NCBI GenBank assembly: GCA_032718475.1
Contig: JAUCBJ010003790.1
Coordinates: forward strand, 62,001 to 126,000
DNA: 64,000 nucleotides
Origin: Nemertoderma westbladi
Taxonomy: Eukaryota > Xenacoelomorpha > Nemertodermatida > Nemertodermatidae
Direction: 5' to 3'
In this document: positions 1-14,493 of the stretch, one piece after another
Layout: each line of letters starts with the position of its first letter
Position numbering within the stretch: the stretch's first letter is position 1
Position numbers and translations under genes: made by a program
Notes under the pieces: generated by a model
Seen by the model: the letters and a program-made list of their open reading frames with translations, nothing else
Databases searched by the model: none
What the model was told of the DNA's origin: nothing

Positions 1-272
1 CATAGACTATATTGTTAATATTAACCACATTGACTATATTATTAATATTAACCACATTGACTATATTATTAATATTAACCACATTGACTATTATTAATAT
101 TAACCACATTGACTATATTATTAATATTAACCACATAGACTATATTGTTAATATTAACCACATTGACTATATTATTAATATTAACCACATTGACTATATT
201 ATTAATATTAACCACATTGACTATTATTAATATTAACCACATTGACTATATTATTAATATTTACCACGTATT
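1..272. repeat. 25/27-bp AT-rich satellite in the intron after CUL3 exon E
   Basis: About ten units of ttaatattaaccacattgac plus tatatta, alternating 27-bp and 25-bp forms that differ by one TA pair near the TATATTA stretch. Read on the CUL3 strand, the array begins about 20 bp after the exon E donor. The first, degenerate unit (ACGTGGTAAATATTAATAAT) shows how the array grades into the intron start. It continues beyond the left edge, so its size is unknown. Open frames across it are repeat translations, not genes. Confidence 0.9.
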
Positions 273-291
273 GTCTGCACTACACACTTAC

Positions 292-399
292 ATTAGAAGT
301 TGCGATGCTTTCTTTAAATTCTTCATTAGTTGAGGTAGAAACAGTCATATCTCGAAACATTCCTTCCAGTCTACTAGTGAACTGACAACCGCATTCAGT
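292..399 (-). CDS. CUL3: CUL3 exon E (last in window)
   Basis: 36 codons, phase 0 at both ends, starting TECGCQFTSRLEGMFRDM and ending FKESIATSN. Human CUL3 has TECGCQFTSKLEGMFRDM followed by the variable SISNTTMDEFRQHL stretch. The first half of this exon is among the most conserved cullin segments. The acceptor is TTGTAATATTTAG|ACT (AG at 400-401) and the donor is TCTAAT|GTAAGTGTG (GT at 290-291). A new satellite (25/27-bp unit) starts about 20 bp past the donor and runs off the window edge. Confidence 0.95.
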
Positions 400-469
400 C
401 TAAATATTACAATTATTAATATTTACTAAAATTAAATATATGTAATATAGTTATAAACTATCCAACCTT
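400..469. other. Unique intron end upstream of CUL3 exon E
   Basis: About 70 bp of AT-rich non-repetitive DNA containing the polypyrimidine/AG region of the exon E acceptor. It separates exon E from the 32/36-bp satellite. No other feature is visible. Confidence 0.7.
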
Positions 470-3400
470 TAATTTAGTTACATATTTTTCTCACTAACCT
501 TTAGTTTAGTTAACATATTATTTTTCTCACCAACCTTTAGTTTAGATACATATTTTTCTCACTAACATATTATTTTTCTCACTAACCTTTAGTTTAGTTA
601 CATATTTTTCTCACTCACCTTTAGTTTAGTTACATATTTGTCACACTAACATTTAGTTTAGTTAACATATTATTTTTCTCACTAACCATTAGTTTAGTTA
701 CATATTTTTCTCACTCCCCTTTAGTTTAGTTACATATTTTTCTCATTAACCTTTAGTTTAGTTAACATATTAATTTTCTCACTCACCTTTAGTTTAGTTA
801 CATATTTTTCTCACTAACCTTTAGTTTAGTTACATATTTTTCTCACTCAGCTGTAGTTTAGTTACATATATTTCTCATTAACCTTTAGTTTAGTTAACAT
901 ATTATTTTTCTCACTAACCATTAGTTTAGTTACATATTTTTCTCACTCACCTTGAGTTTAGTTACATATTTTTCTCACTAAAATTTAGTTTAGTTAACAT
1001 ATTATTTTTCTCACAACCTTTAGTTTAGTTACATATTTTTCTCACTCACCTTTAGTTTAGTTACATATTTTTCTCACTCAGCTGTAGTTTAGTTACATAT
1101 TTTTCTCATTAACCTTTAGTTTAGTTAACATATTATTTTTCTCACTAACCATTAGTTTAGTTACATATTTTTCTCACTCACCTTGAGTTTAGTTACATAT
1201 TTTTCTCACTAAAATTTAGTTTAGTTAACATATTATTTTTCTCACTCACCTTTAGTTTAGATACATATTTTTCTCACTCACCTTTAGTTTAGTTAACATG
1301 TTTTTCTCACTCACCTTTAGTTTAGTTACATATTTTTCTCACTCACCTTTAGTTTAGTTACATATTTTTCTCACCAACCTTTAGTTTAGTTACATATTTT
1401 TCTCACTCACCTTTAGTTTAGTTAACATGTTTTTCTCACTCACCTTTAGTTTAGTTACATATTTTTCTCACTCACCTTTAGTTTAGTTACATATTTTTCT
1501 CACTAACCTTTAGTTTAGTTAACATATTATTTTTCTCACTTACCTTTAGTTTAGTTACATATTTTTCTCACTCACCTTTAGTTTAGTTACATATTTTTCT
1601 CACTAACCTTTAGTTTAGTTAACATATTATTTTTCTCACGAACCTTTAATTTAGTTACATATTTTTCTCATTCACCTTTAGTTTAGTTAACATATTATTT
1701 TTCTCACTAACCATTAGTTTAGTTACATATTTTTCTCACTCACCTTTAGTTTGGTTAACATATTATTTTTCTCACGAACCTTTAATTTAGTTACATATTT
1801 TTCTCACTCACCTTTAGTTTAGTTAACATATTATTTTTCTCACTAACCATTAGTTTAGTTATATATTTTTCTCACTCCCCTTTAGTTTAGTTACATATTT
1901 TTCTCACTAACCTTTAGTTTAGTTAACATATTATTTTTCTCACTAACCTTTAGTTTAGTTACATATTTTTCTCACTAAAATTTAGTTTAGTTAACATATT
2001 ATTTTTCTCACTCACCTTTAGTTTAGTTACATATTTTTCTCACTCACCTTTAGTTTAGTTACATATTTGTCACACTAACATTTAGTTTAGTTAACATATT
2101 ATTTTTCTCACTAACCATTAGTTTAGTTACATATTTTTCTCACTCCCCTTTAGTTTAGTTACATATTTTTCTCATTAACCTTTAGTTTAGTTAACATATT
2201 AATTTTCTCACTCACCTTTAGTTTAGTTACATATTTTTCTCACTAACCTTTAGTTTAGTTACATATTTTTCTCACTCAGCTGTAGTTTAGTTACATATTT
2301 TTCTCATTAACCTTTAGTTTAGTTAACATATTATTTTTCTCACTAACCATTAGTTTAGTTACATATTTTTCTCACTCACCTTGAGTTTAGTTACATATTT
2401 TTCTCACTAAAATTTAGTTTAGTTAACATATTATTTATCTCACAACCTTTAGTTTAGTTACATATTTTTCTCACTCACCTTTAGTTTAGTTACATATTTT
2501 TCTCACTCAGCTGTAGTTTAGTTACATATTTTTCTCATTAACCTTTAGTTTAGTTAACATATTATTTTTCTCACTAACCATTAGTTTAGTTACATATTTT
2601 TCTCACTCACCTTGAGTTTAGTTACATATTTTTCTCACTAAAATTTAGTTTAGTTAACATATTATTTTTCTCACTCACCTTTAGTTTAGATACATATTTT
2701 TCTCACTCACCTTTAGTTTAGTTAACATGTTTTTCTCACTCACCTTTAGTTTAGTTACATATTTTTCTCACTCACCTTTAGTTTAGTTACATATTTTTCT
2801 CACCAACCTTTAGTTTAGTTACATATTTTTCTCACTCACCTTTAGTTTAGTTAACATGTTTTTCTCACTCACCTTTAGTTTAGTTACATATTTTTCTCAC
2901 TCACCTTTAGTTTAGTTACATATTTTTCTCACTAACCTTTAGTTTAGTTAACATATTATTTTTCTCACTTACCTTTAGTTTAGTTACATATTTTTCTCCC
3001 TCACCTTTAGTTTGGTTAACATATTATTTTTCTCACGAACCTTTAATTTAGTTACATATTTTTCTCATTCACCTTTAGTTTAGTTAACATATTATTTTTC
3101 TCACTAACCATTAGTTTAGTTACATATTTTTCTCACTCACCTTTAGTTTGGTTAACATATTATTTTTCTCACGAACCTTTAATTTAGTTACATATTTTTC
3201 TCACTCACCTTTAGTTTAGTTAACATATTATTTTTCTCACTAACCATTAGTTTAGTTATATATTTTTCTCACTCCCCTTTAGTTTAGTTACATATTTTTC
3301 TCACTAACCTTTAGTTTAGTTAACATATTATTTTTCTCACTAACCTTTAGTTTAGTTACATATTTTTCTCACTAAAATTTAGTTTAGTTAACATATTATT

Positions 3401-6400
3401 TTTCTCACTCACCTTTAGTTTAGTTACATATTTTTCTCACTAAAATTTAGTTTAGTTAACATATTATTTTTCTCACTAACCTTTAGTTTAGTTACATATT
3501 TTTCTCACTCCCCTTTAGTTTAGTTACATATTTTTCTCACTCACCTTTAGTTTAGTTAACATATTATTTTTCTCACTAACCATTAGTTTAGTTACATATT
3601 TTTCTCACTCACCTTTAGTTTGGTTAACATATTATTTTTCTCACTAACCATTAGTTTAGTTACATATTTTTCTCACTCACCTTTAGTTTGGTTAACATAT
3701 TATTTTTCTCACGAACCTTTAATTTAGTTACATATTTTTCTCACTCACCTTTAGTTTGGTTAACATATTATTTTTCTCACGAACCTTTAATTTAGTTACA
3801 TATTTTTCTCACTCACCTTTAGTTTAGTTAACATATTATTTTTCTCACTCACCTTTAGTTTAGTTACATATTTTTCTCATTAACCTTTAGTTTAGTTACA
3901 TATTTTTCTCACTCACCTTTAGTTTAGTTAACATATTATTTTTCTCACTAACCATTAGTTTAGTTATATATTTTTCTCACTCCCCTTTAGTTTAGTTACA
4001 TATTTTTCTCACTAACCTTTAGTTTAGTTAACATATTATTTTTCTCACTAACCTTTAGTTTAGTTACATATTTTTCTCACTAAAATTTAGTTTAGTTAAC
4101 ATATTATTTTTCTCACTCACCTTTAGTTTAGTTACATATTTTTCTCACTAAAATTTAGTTTAGTTAACATATTATTTTTCTCACTAACCTTTAGTTTAGT
4201 TACATATTTTTCTCACTCCCCTTTAGTTTAGTTACATATTTTTCTCACTCACCTTTAGTTTAGTTAACATATTATTTTTCTCACTAACCATTAGTTTAGT
4301 TATATATTTTTCTCACTCCCCTTTAGTTTAGTTACATATTTTTCTCACTAACCTTTAGTTTAATTAACATATTATTTTTCTCACTAACCTTTAGTTTAGT
4401 TACATATTTTTCTCACTAAAATTTAGTTTAGTTAACATATTATTTTTCTCACACACCTTTAGTTTAGTTACATATTTTTCTCACTAAAATTTAGTTTAGT
4501 TAACATATTATTTTTCTCACTAACCTTTAGTTTAGTTACATATTTTTCTCACTCCCCTTTAGTTTAGTTACATATTTTTCTCACTCACCTTTAGTTTAGT
4601 TAACATATTATTTTTCTCACTAACCATTAGTTTAGTTATATATTTTTCTCACTCCCCTTTAGTTTAGTTACATATTTTTCTCACTCACCTTTAGTTTAGT
4701 TAACATATTATTTTTCTCACTAACCATTAGTTTAGTTATATATTTTTCTCACTCCCCTTTAGTTTAGTTACATATTTTTCTCACTAACCTTTAGTTTAAT
4801 TAACATATTATTTTTCTCACTAACCTTTAGTTTAGTTACATATTTTTCTCACTAAAATTTAGTTTAGTTAACATATTATTTTTCTCACACACCTTTAGTT
4901 TAGTTACATATTTTTCTCACTAAAATTTAGTTTAGTTAACATATTATTTTTCTCACTAACCTTTAGTTTAGTTACATATTTTTCTCACTCACCTTTAGTT
5001 TAGTTAACATATTATTTTTCTCACTAACCATTAGTTTAGTTATATATTTTTCTCACTCCCCTTTAGTTTAGTTACATATTTTTCTCACTAACCTTTAGTT
5101 TAGTTAACATATTATTTTTCTCACTAACCTTTAGTTTAGTTACATATTTTTCTCACTAAAATTTAGTTTAGTTAACATATTATTTTTCTCACTCACCTTT
5201 AGTTTAGTTACATATTTTTCTCCCTCACCTTTAGTTTCGTTAACATATTATTTTTCTCACGAACCTTTAATTTAGTTACATATTTTTCTCACTCACCTTT
5301 AGTTTAGTTAACATATTATTTTTCTCACTAACCATTAGTTTAGTTACATATTTTTCTCACTCACCTTCAGTTTGGTTAACATATTATTTTTCTCACTAAC
5401 CATTAGTTTAGTTACATATTTTTCTCACTCACCTTTAGTTTGGTTAACATATTATTTTTCTCACGAACCTTTAATTTAGTTACATATTTTTCTCACTCAC
5501 CTTTAGTTTGGTTAACATATTATTTTTCTCACGAACCTTTAATTTAGTTACATATTTTTCTCACTCACCTTTAGTTTAGTTAACATATTATTTTTCTCAC
5601 TAACCTTTAGTTTAGTTACATATTTTTCTCACTAAAATTTAGTTTAGTTAACATATTATTTTTCTCACTCACCTTTAGTTTAGTTACATATTTTTTTCAT
5701 TAACCTTTAGTTTAGTTACATATTTTTCTCACTCACCTTTAGTTTAGTTAACATATTATTTTTCTCACTAACCATTAGTTTAGTTATATATTTTTCTCAC
5801 TCCCCTTTAGTTTAGTTACATATTTTTCTCACTAACCTTTAGTTTAGTTAACATATTATTTTTCTCACTAACCTTTAGTTTAGTTACATATTTTTCTCAC
5901 TAAAATTTAGTTTAGTTAACATATTATTTTTCTCACTCACCTTTAGTTTAGTTACATATTTTTCTCACTAAAATTTAGTTTAGTTAACATATTATTTTTC
6001 TCACTCACCTTTAGTTTAGTTAACATATTATTTTTCTCACTAACCATTAGTTTAGTTATATATTTTTCTCACTCCCCTTTAGTTTAGTTACATATTTTTC
6101 TCACTAACCTTTAGTTTAATTAACATATTATTTTTCTCACTAACCTTTAGTTTAGTTACATATTTTTCTCACTAAAATTTAGTTTAGTTAACATATTATT
6201 TTTCTCACACACCTTTAGTTTAGTTACATATTTTTCTCACTAAAATTTAGTTTAGTTAACATATTATTTTTCTCACTAACCTTTAGTTTAGTTACATATT
6301 TTTCTCACTCCCCTTTAGTTTAGTTACATATTTTTCTCACTCACCTTTAGTTTAGTTAACATATTATTTTTCTCACTAACCATTAGTTTAGTTATATATT

Positions 6401-9400
6401 TTTCTCACTCCCCTTTAGTTTAGTTACATATTTTTCTCACTAACCTTTAGTTTAGTTAACATATTATTTTTCTCACTAACCTTTAGTTTAGTTACATATT
6501 TTTCTCACTAAAATTTAGTTTAGTTAACATATTATTTTTTCTCACTCACCTTTAGTTTAGTTACATATTTTTCTCCCTCACCTTTAGTTTGGTTAACATA
6601 TTATTTTTCTCACGAACCTTTAATTTAGTTACATATTTTTCTCACTCACCTTTAGTTTAGTTATCATATTATTTTTCTCACTAACCATTAGTTTAGTTAC
6701 ATATTTTTCTCACTCACCTTTAGTTTGGTTAACATATTATTTTTCTCACTAACCATTAGTTTAGTTACATATTTTTCTCACTCACCTTTAGTTTGGTTAA
6801 CATATTATTTTTCTCACGAACCTTTAATTTAGTTACATATTTTTCTCACTCACCTTTAGTTTGGTTAACATATTATTTTTCTCACGAACCTTTAATTTAG
6901 TTACATATTTTTCTCACTCACCTTTAGTTTAGTTAACATATTATTTTTCTCACTAACCTTTAGTTTAGTTACATATTTTTCTCACTAAAATTTAGTTTAG
7001 TTAACATATTATTTTTCTCACTCACCTTTAGTTTAGTTACATATTTTTCTCATTAACCTTTAGTTTAGTTACATATTTTTCTCACTCACCTTTAGTTTAG
7101 TTAACATATTATTTTTCTCACTAACCATTAGTTTAGTTACATATTTTTCTCACTCACCTTTAGTTTGGTTAACATATTATTTTTCTCACGAACCTTTAAT
7201 TTAGTTACATATTTTTCTCACTCACCTTTAGTTTAGTTAACATATTATTTTTCTCACTAACCATTAGTTTAGTTATATATTTTTCTCACTCCCCTTTAGT
7301 TTAGTTACATATTTTTCTCACTAACCTTTAGTTTAGTTAACATATTATTTTTCTCACTAACCTTTAGTTTAGTTACATATTTTTCTCACTAAAATTTAGT
7401 TTAGTTAACATATTATTTTTCTCACGAAACTTTAATTTAGTTACATATTTTTCTCACTCACCTTTAGTTTAGTTAACATATTATTTTTCTCACTAACCAT
7501 TAGTTTAGTTACATATTTTTCTCACTAACCTTTAGTTTAGTTAACATATTATTTTTCTCACGAACCTTTAATTTAGTTGCATATTTTTCTCACTCACCTT
7601 TAGTTTAGTTAACATATTATTTTTCTCACTAACCTTTAGTTTAGTTACATATTTTTCTCACTAAAATTTAGTTTAGTTAACATATTATTTTTCTCACTCA
7701 CCTTTAGTTTAGTTACATATTTTTCTCACTAAAATTTAGTTTAGTTAACATATTATTTTTCTCACTAACCTTTAGTTTAGTTACATATTTTTCTCACTAA
7801 AATTTAGTTTGGTTAACATATTATTTTTCTCACGAACCTTTAATTTAGTTACATATTTTTCTCACTAAAATTTAGTTTAGTTAACATATTATTTTTCTCA
7901 CTAACCTTTAGTTTAGTTACATATTTTTCTCACTCACCTTTAGTTTAGTTAACATATTATTTTTCTCACTAACCATTAGTTTAGTTACATATTTTTCTCA
8001 CTCACCTTTAGTTTGGTTAACATATTATTTTTCTCACTAACCATTAGTTTAGTTACATATTTTTCTCACTCACCTTTAGTTTAGTTAACATATTATTTTT
8101 CTCACTAACCATTAGTTTAGTGACATATTTTTCTCACTCACCTTTAGTTTGGTTAACATATTATTTTTCTCACGAACCTTTAATTTAATTAAATATTTTT
8201 CTCACTCACCTTTAGTTTGGTTAACATATTATTTTTCTCACTAACCATTAGTTTAGTTACATATTTTTCTCACTCACCTTTAGTTTGGTTAACATATTAT
8301 TTTTCTCACGAACCTTTAATTTAGTTACATATTTTTCTCACTCACCTTTAGTTTGGTTAACATATTATTTTTCTCACGAACCTTTAATTTAGTTACATAT
8401 TTTTCTCACTCACCTTTAGTTTAGTTAACATATTATTTTTCTCACTAACCATTAGTTTAGTTATATATTTTTCTCACTCCCCTTTAGTTTAGTTACATAT
8501 TTTTCTCACTAACCTTTAGTTTAGTTAACATATTATTTTTCTCACTAACCTTTAGTTTAGTTACATATTTTTCTCACTAAAATTTAGTTTAGTTAACATA
8601 TTATTTTTCTCACGAACCTTTAATTTAGTTACATATTTTTCTCACTCACCTTTAGTTTAGTTAACATATTATTTTTCTCACTAACCATTAGTTTAGTTAC
8701 ATATTTTTCTCACTCACCTTTAGTTTGGTTAACATATTATTTTTCTCACTAACCATTAGTTTAGTTACATATTTTTCTCACTCACCTTTAGTTTGGTTAA
8801 CATATTATTTTTCTCACGAACCTTTAATTTAGTTACATATTTTTCTCACTCACCTTTAGTTTAGTTAACATATTATTTTTCTCACTAACCTTTAGTTTAG
8901 TTACATATTTTTCTCACTAAAATTTAGTTTAGTTAACATATTATTTTTCTCACTCACCTTTAGTTTAGTTACATATTTTTCTCACTAAAATTTAGTTTAG
9001 TTAACATATTATTTTTCTCACTAACCTTTAGTTTAGTTACATATTTTTCTCACTAAAATTTAGTTTAGTTAACATATTATTTTTCTCACTCACCTTTAGT
9101 TTAGTTACATATTTTTCTCCCTCACCTTTAGTTTGGTTAATATATTATTTTTCTCACGAACCTTTAATTTAGTTACATATTTTTCTCACTCACCTTTAGT
9201 TTAGTTAACATATTATTTTTCTCACTAACCATTAGTTTAGTTACATATTTTTCTCACTCACCTTTAGTTTGGTTAACATATTATTTTTCTCACTAACCAT
9301 TAGTTTAGTTACATATTTTTCTCACTAAAATTTAGTTTAGTTAACATATTATTTTTCTCACTCACCTTTAGTTTAGTTACATATTTTTCTCATTAACCTT

Positions 9401-10602
9401 TAGTTTAGTTACATATTTTTCTCACTCACCTTTAGTTTAGTTAACATATTATTTTTCTCACTAACCATTAGTTTAGTTACATATTTTTCTCACTCACCTT
9501 TAGTTTAGTTAACATATTATTTTTCTCACTAACCATTAGTTTAGTTACATATTTTTCTCACTCACCTTTAGTTTGGTTAACATATTATTTTTCTCACGAA
9601 CCTTTAATTTAGTTACATATTTTTCTCACTCACCTTTAGTTTTAGTTAACATATTATTTTTCTCACTAACCATTAGTTTAGTTATATATTTTTCTCACTC
9701 CCCTTTAGTTTAGTTACATATTTTTCTCACTAACCTTTAGTTTAGTTAACATATTATTTTTCTCACTAACCTTTAGTTTAGTTACATATTTTTCTCACTA
9801 AAATTTAGTTTAGTTAACATATTATTTTTCTCACGAACCTTTAATTTAGTTACATATTTTTCTCACTCACCTTTAGTTTAGTTAACATATTATTTTTCTC
9901 ACTAACCATTAGTTTAGTTACATATTTTTCTCACTCACCTTTAGTTTTAGTTAACATATTATTTTTCTCACTAACCATTAGTTTAGTTATATATTTTTCT
10001 CACTCCCCTTTAGTTTAGTTACATATTTTTCTCACTAACCTTTAGTTTAGTTAACATATTATTTTTCTCACTAACCTTTAGTTTAGTTACATATTTTTCT
10101 CACTAAAATTTAGTTTAGTTAACATATTATTTTTCTCACGAACCTTTAATTTAGTTACATATTTTTCTCACTAACCTTTAGTTTAGTTAACATATTATTT
10201 TTCTCACTAACCTTTAGTTTAGTTACATATTTTTCTCACTAAAATTTAGTTTAGTTAACATATTATTTTTCTCACGAACCTTTAATTTAGTTACATATTT
10301 TTCTCACTCACCTTTAGTTTAGTTAACATATTATTTTTCTCACTAACCTTTAGTTTAGTTACATATTTTTCTCACTAAAATTTAGTTTAGTTAACATATT
10401 ATTTTTCTCACTCACCTTTAGTTTAGTTACATATTTTTCTCACTAAAATTTAGTTTAGTTAACATATTATTTTTCTCACTAACCTTTAGTTTAGTTACAT
10501 ATTTTTCTCACTTAAATTTAGTTTAGTTAACATATTATTTTTCTCACTCACCTTTAGTTTAGTTACATATTTTTCTCCCTCACCTTTAGTTTGGTTAACA
10601 TA
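470..10602. repeat. 32/36-bp satellite made from the CUL3 exon D 5' splice junction (main block)
   Basis: About 300 tandem units in two alternating forms: a 32-bp form with gttacatatttttctcac and a 36-bp form with gttaacatattatttttctc. On the CUL3 strand each unit reads roughly GTGAGTGAGAAAAATATG, then T(A)ACTAAACTAAAG. The AGTGAGAAAAATATG...AAACTAAAG part equals the last 30 coding bases of exon D, and the following GTTAGT or GTGAGT equals its donor. Variants at the donor include GTGAGT, GTTAGT, GTTCGT, GGGGAGT and TTTTAGT. Longer segments are themselves repeated; the rare atttgtcacac variant at 636 recurs 1,429 bp later. Confidence 0.93.
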
Positions 10603-11746
10603 CTAGAGACGGGCCTAGCGGCCCGTGAAGCAAGTCGTAGGAGACAGTACGAATCAAGTAAAAGCTTTTTGTTCTGTCTGATAAATCAATTAGTGTGAGA
10701 CTAGTCCCGGTGGTGTACGAAAATTTTTCTAGACAACTCCAAACTATAATTATTATGTTGTAATGTTGTAATCATCTAATGAATTATAAAAGCTGTTGTG
10801 ATTATAGAAGATAGAGAGCAGTTAGCGAAATGATTATTTTATTCTATCGGATAGAGTAGTCGGAGTCTCACAAAGGAGTCGAGGTGTCAATTGATTAATA
10901 ACAATAACAGCAGTTGTCATGAATTCAATACAATCGCGCAAAGAAGTGATAAGACAAATTCGATCTTATTTTTGTAATAAATAAAACAAGTTGAGATGTT
11001 TCAATGTAAACCGCGATTAACAATTTACACTGTTCAATGTAAACCACGATATTAATTAAATACAACAATTATATTATTATTATAACAGATTTTTATATTT
11101 CAAATAATAATGTTAGCCTTATGGAGAATCATTTTGAGGATGAGTAAATATTTAGCCTTATAAGCATGCAGCCTCCACAGTATTAATGTTGGCACAAAGA
11201 TTTCAAAATAAAGCAATAATGCGATGAGAGCATAGTACAATACACTGTGTAGCCAACACACTGTTTAACTAACAGTCATTTAGCTTGCACGCCAATTAAT
11301 TAACATAGCAAGGATGCATTGGGAAGAGTTATTCAGCTGAAACTGTAATAGCCAGTTAAACAAATTAATGTTTGCTTACTGTCTGGGTTGTATTGTAGAG
11401 TGATAATAAAACTTGGCAGAGAAAGTACTTCTTTGTTAGTTGGCCTTCCTATTGAATGCATTACCAGGCCATCTCTATACATTTTTCATGAGTGCCAGCT
11501 GGTGTTTTATCATTGCGCCTATGGCAATTTTAGCGTTTTGGGGCTATTTTTCGAAATAAAACAAGTTGAGATGTTTCAATTTAAACCGCAATTTCACAAG
11601 TACCCTTAGAAATCCATTTTCATGGTCCATGCAAAATTTCATCAAAATCGTTAGAGCCGTTTTTGCTCTAGGTCAGTAGTCAGTAGCCAGTAGCCAGTAG
11701 CCAGTAGCTTTTTTTTCTTACAGTAATCAAGTCTAACGACTTGCTA
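10603..11746. mobile_element. Unclassified ~1.1-kb insertion in the satellite
   Basis: Non-satellite DNA that interrupts the 32/36-bp array. Near the two ends lies an inverted 10-mer, AGCAAGTCGT (10629-10638) and ACGACTTGCT (11736-11745). The left end carries a GC palindrome, cgggcctagcggcccg. An internal direct repeat, ataaaacaagttgagatgtt, occurs at about 10981 and 11557. A short cagtagc repeat lies at 11670-11708. There is no convincing coding region; the longest frame (73 codons at 11388-11609) lacks recognisable domains. The target duplication is ambiguous. A non-autonomous DNA element is the best guess, but the superfamily is unresolved. Confidence 0.55.
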
Positions 11747-14493
11747 ATTATTTTTCTCACGAACCTTTAATTTAGTTACATATTTTTCTCACTCACCTTT
11801 AGTTTAGTTAACATATTATTTTTCTCACTAACCATTAGTTTAGTTACATATTTTTCTCACTCACCTTTAGTTTGGTTAACATATTATTTTTCTCACTAAC
11901 CATTAGTTTAGTTACATATTTTTCTCACTAAAATTTAGTTTAGTTAACATATTATTTTTCTCACTCACCTTTAGTTTAGTTACATATTTTTCTCATTAAC
12001 CTTTAGTTTAGTTACATATTTTTCTCACTCACCTTTAGTTTAGTTAACATATTATTTTTCTCACTAACCATTAGTTTAGTTACATATTTTTCTCACTCAC
12101 CTTTAGTTTAGTTAACATATTATTTTTCTCACTAACCATTAGTTTAGTTACATATTTTTCTCACTCACCTTTAGTTTGGTTAACATATTATTTTTCTCAC
12201 GAACCTTTAATTTAGTTACATATTTTTCTCACTCACCTTTAGTTTTAGTTAACATATTATTTTTCTCACTAACCATTAGTTTAGTTATATATTTTTCTCA
12301 CTCCCCTTTAGCTTAGTTACATATTTTTCTCACTAACCTTTAGTTTAGTTAACATATTATTTTTCTCACTAACCTTTAGTTTAGTTACATATTTTTCTCA
12401 CTAAAATTTAGTTTAGTTAACATATTATTTTTCTCACGAACCTTTAATTTAGTTACATATTTTTCTCACTCACCTTTAGTTTAGTTAACATATTATTTTT
12501 CTCACTAACCATTAGTTTAGTTACATATTTTTCTCACTCACCTTTAGTTTGGTTAACATATTATTTTTCTCACTAACCATTAGTTTAGTTAACATATTAT
12601 TTTTCTCACTAACCTTTAGTTTAGTTACATATTTTTCTCACTCACCTTTAGTTTAGTTAACATATTATTTTTCTCACTAACCATTAGTTTAGTTACATAT
12701 TTTTCTCACTCACCTTTAGTTTGGTTAACATATTATTTTTCTCACGAACCTTTAATTTAGTTACATATTTTTCTCACTCACCTTTAGTTTAGTTAACATA
12801 TTATTTTTCTCACTAACCTTTAGTTTAGTTACATATTTTTCTCACTAAAATTTAGTTTAGTTAACATATTATTTTTCTCACTCACCTTTAGTTTAGTTAC
12901 ATATTTTTCTCACTAAAATTTAGTTTAGTTAACATATTATTTTTCTCACTAACCTTTAGTTTAGTTACATATTTTTCTCACTCCCCTTTAGTTTAGTTAC
13001 ATATTTTTCTCACTAAAATTTAGTTTAGTTAACATATTATTTTTCTCACTTACCTTTAGTTTAGTTACATATTTTTCTCACTCGCCTTTAGTTTAGTTAC
13101 ATATTTTTCTCACTCACCTTTAGTTTAGTTACATATTTTTCACACTCACCTTTAGTTTAGTTAACATATTATTTTTCTCACTAACCATTAGTTTAGTTAC
13201 ATATTTTTCTCACTCACCTTTAGTTTGGTTAACATATTATTTTTCTCACGAACCTTTAATTTAGTTACATATTTTTCTCACTCACCTTTAGTTTTAGTTA
13301 ACATATTATTTTTCTCACTAACCATTAGTTTAGTTACATATTTTTCTCACTCACCTTTAGTTTAGTTAACATATTATTTTTCTCACTAACCATTAGTTTA
13401 GTTACATATTTTTCTCACTCATCTTTAGTTTAGTTAACATATTATTTTTCTCACTAACCATTAGTTTAGTTACATATTTTTCTCACTCACCTTTAGTTTG
13501 GTTAACATATTATTTTTCTCACGAACCTTTAATTTAGTTACATATTTTTCTCACTCACCTTTAGTTTTAGTTAACATATTATTTTTCTCACTAACCATTA
13601 GTTTAGTTATATATTTTTCTCACTCCCCTTTAGTTTAGTTACATATTTTTCTCACTAACCTTTAGTTTAGTTAACATATTATTTTTCTCACTAACCTTTA
13701 GTTTAGTTACATATTTTTCTCACTAAAATTTAGTTTAGTTAACATATTATTTTTCTCACGAACCTTTAATTTAGTTACATATTTTTCTCACTCACCTTTA
13801 GTTTAGTTAACATATTATTTTTCTCACTAACCATTAGTTTAGTTACATATTTTTCTCACTCACCTTTAGTTTGGTTAACATATTATTTTTCTCACTAACC
13901 ATTAGTTTAGTTAAATATTTTTCTCACTCACCTTTAGTTTGGTTAACATATTATTTTTCTCACGAACCTTTAATTTAGTTACATATTTTTCTCACTCACC
14001 TTTAGTTTAGTTAACATATTATTTTTCTCACTAACCTTTAGTTTAGTTACATATTTTTCTCACTAAAATTTAGTTTAGTTAACATATTATTTTTCTCACT
14101 CACCTTTAGTTTAGTTACATATTTTTCTCACTAAAATTTAGTTTAGTTAACATATTATTATTCTCACTAACCTTTAGTTTAGTTACATATTTTTCTCACT
14201 CCCCTTTAGTTTAGTTACATATTTTTCTCACTAAAATTTAGTTTAGTTAACATATTATTTTTCTCACTTACCTTTAGTTTAGTTACATATTTTTCTCACT
14301 CGCCTTTAGTTTAGTTACATATTTCTCTCACTCACCTTTAGTTTAGTTACATATTTTTCACACTAACCTTTAGTTTAGTTAACATGTTTTTCTCACTCAC
14401 CTTTAGTTTAGTTACATATTTTTCTATCTAACATTTAGTTTAGTTAACATATTATTTTTATCATTAACATAGTTTAGTTTTAACATATTATTT
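11747..14493. repeat. 32/36-bp CUL3 exon D-derived satellite (middle block)
   Basis: Continuation of the same array after the 1.1-kb insertion, with the same two unit forms and donor variants. The last units near 14440-14490 are degenerate and run into a fragment of a reverse transcriptase gene. Confidence 0.92.

Noticed and set aside
11388-11609. 73-codon frame in the 1.1-kb insertion
   Set aside because: No domain, no repeat-independent codon pattern and no upstream signals; probably chance.
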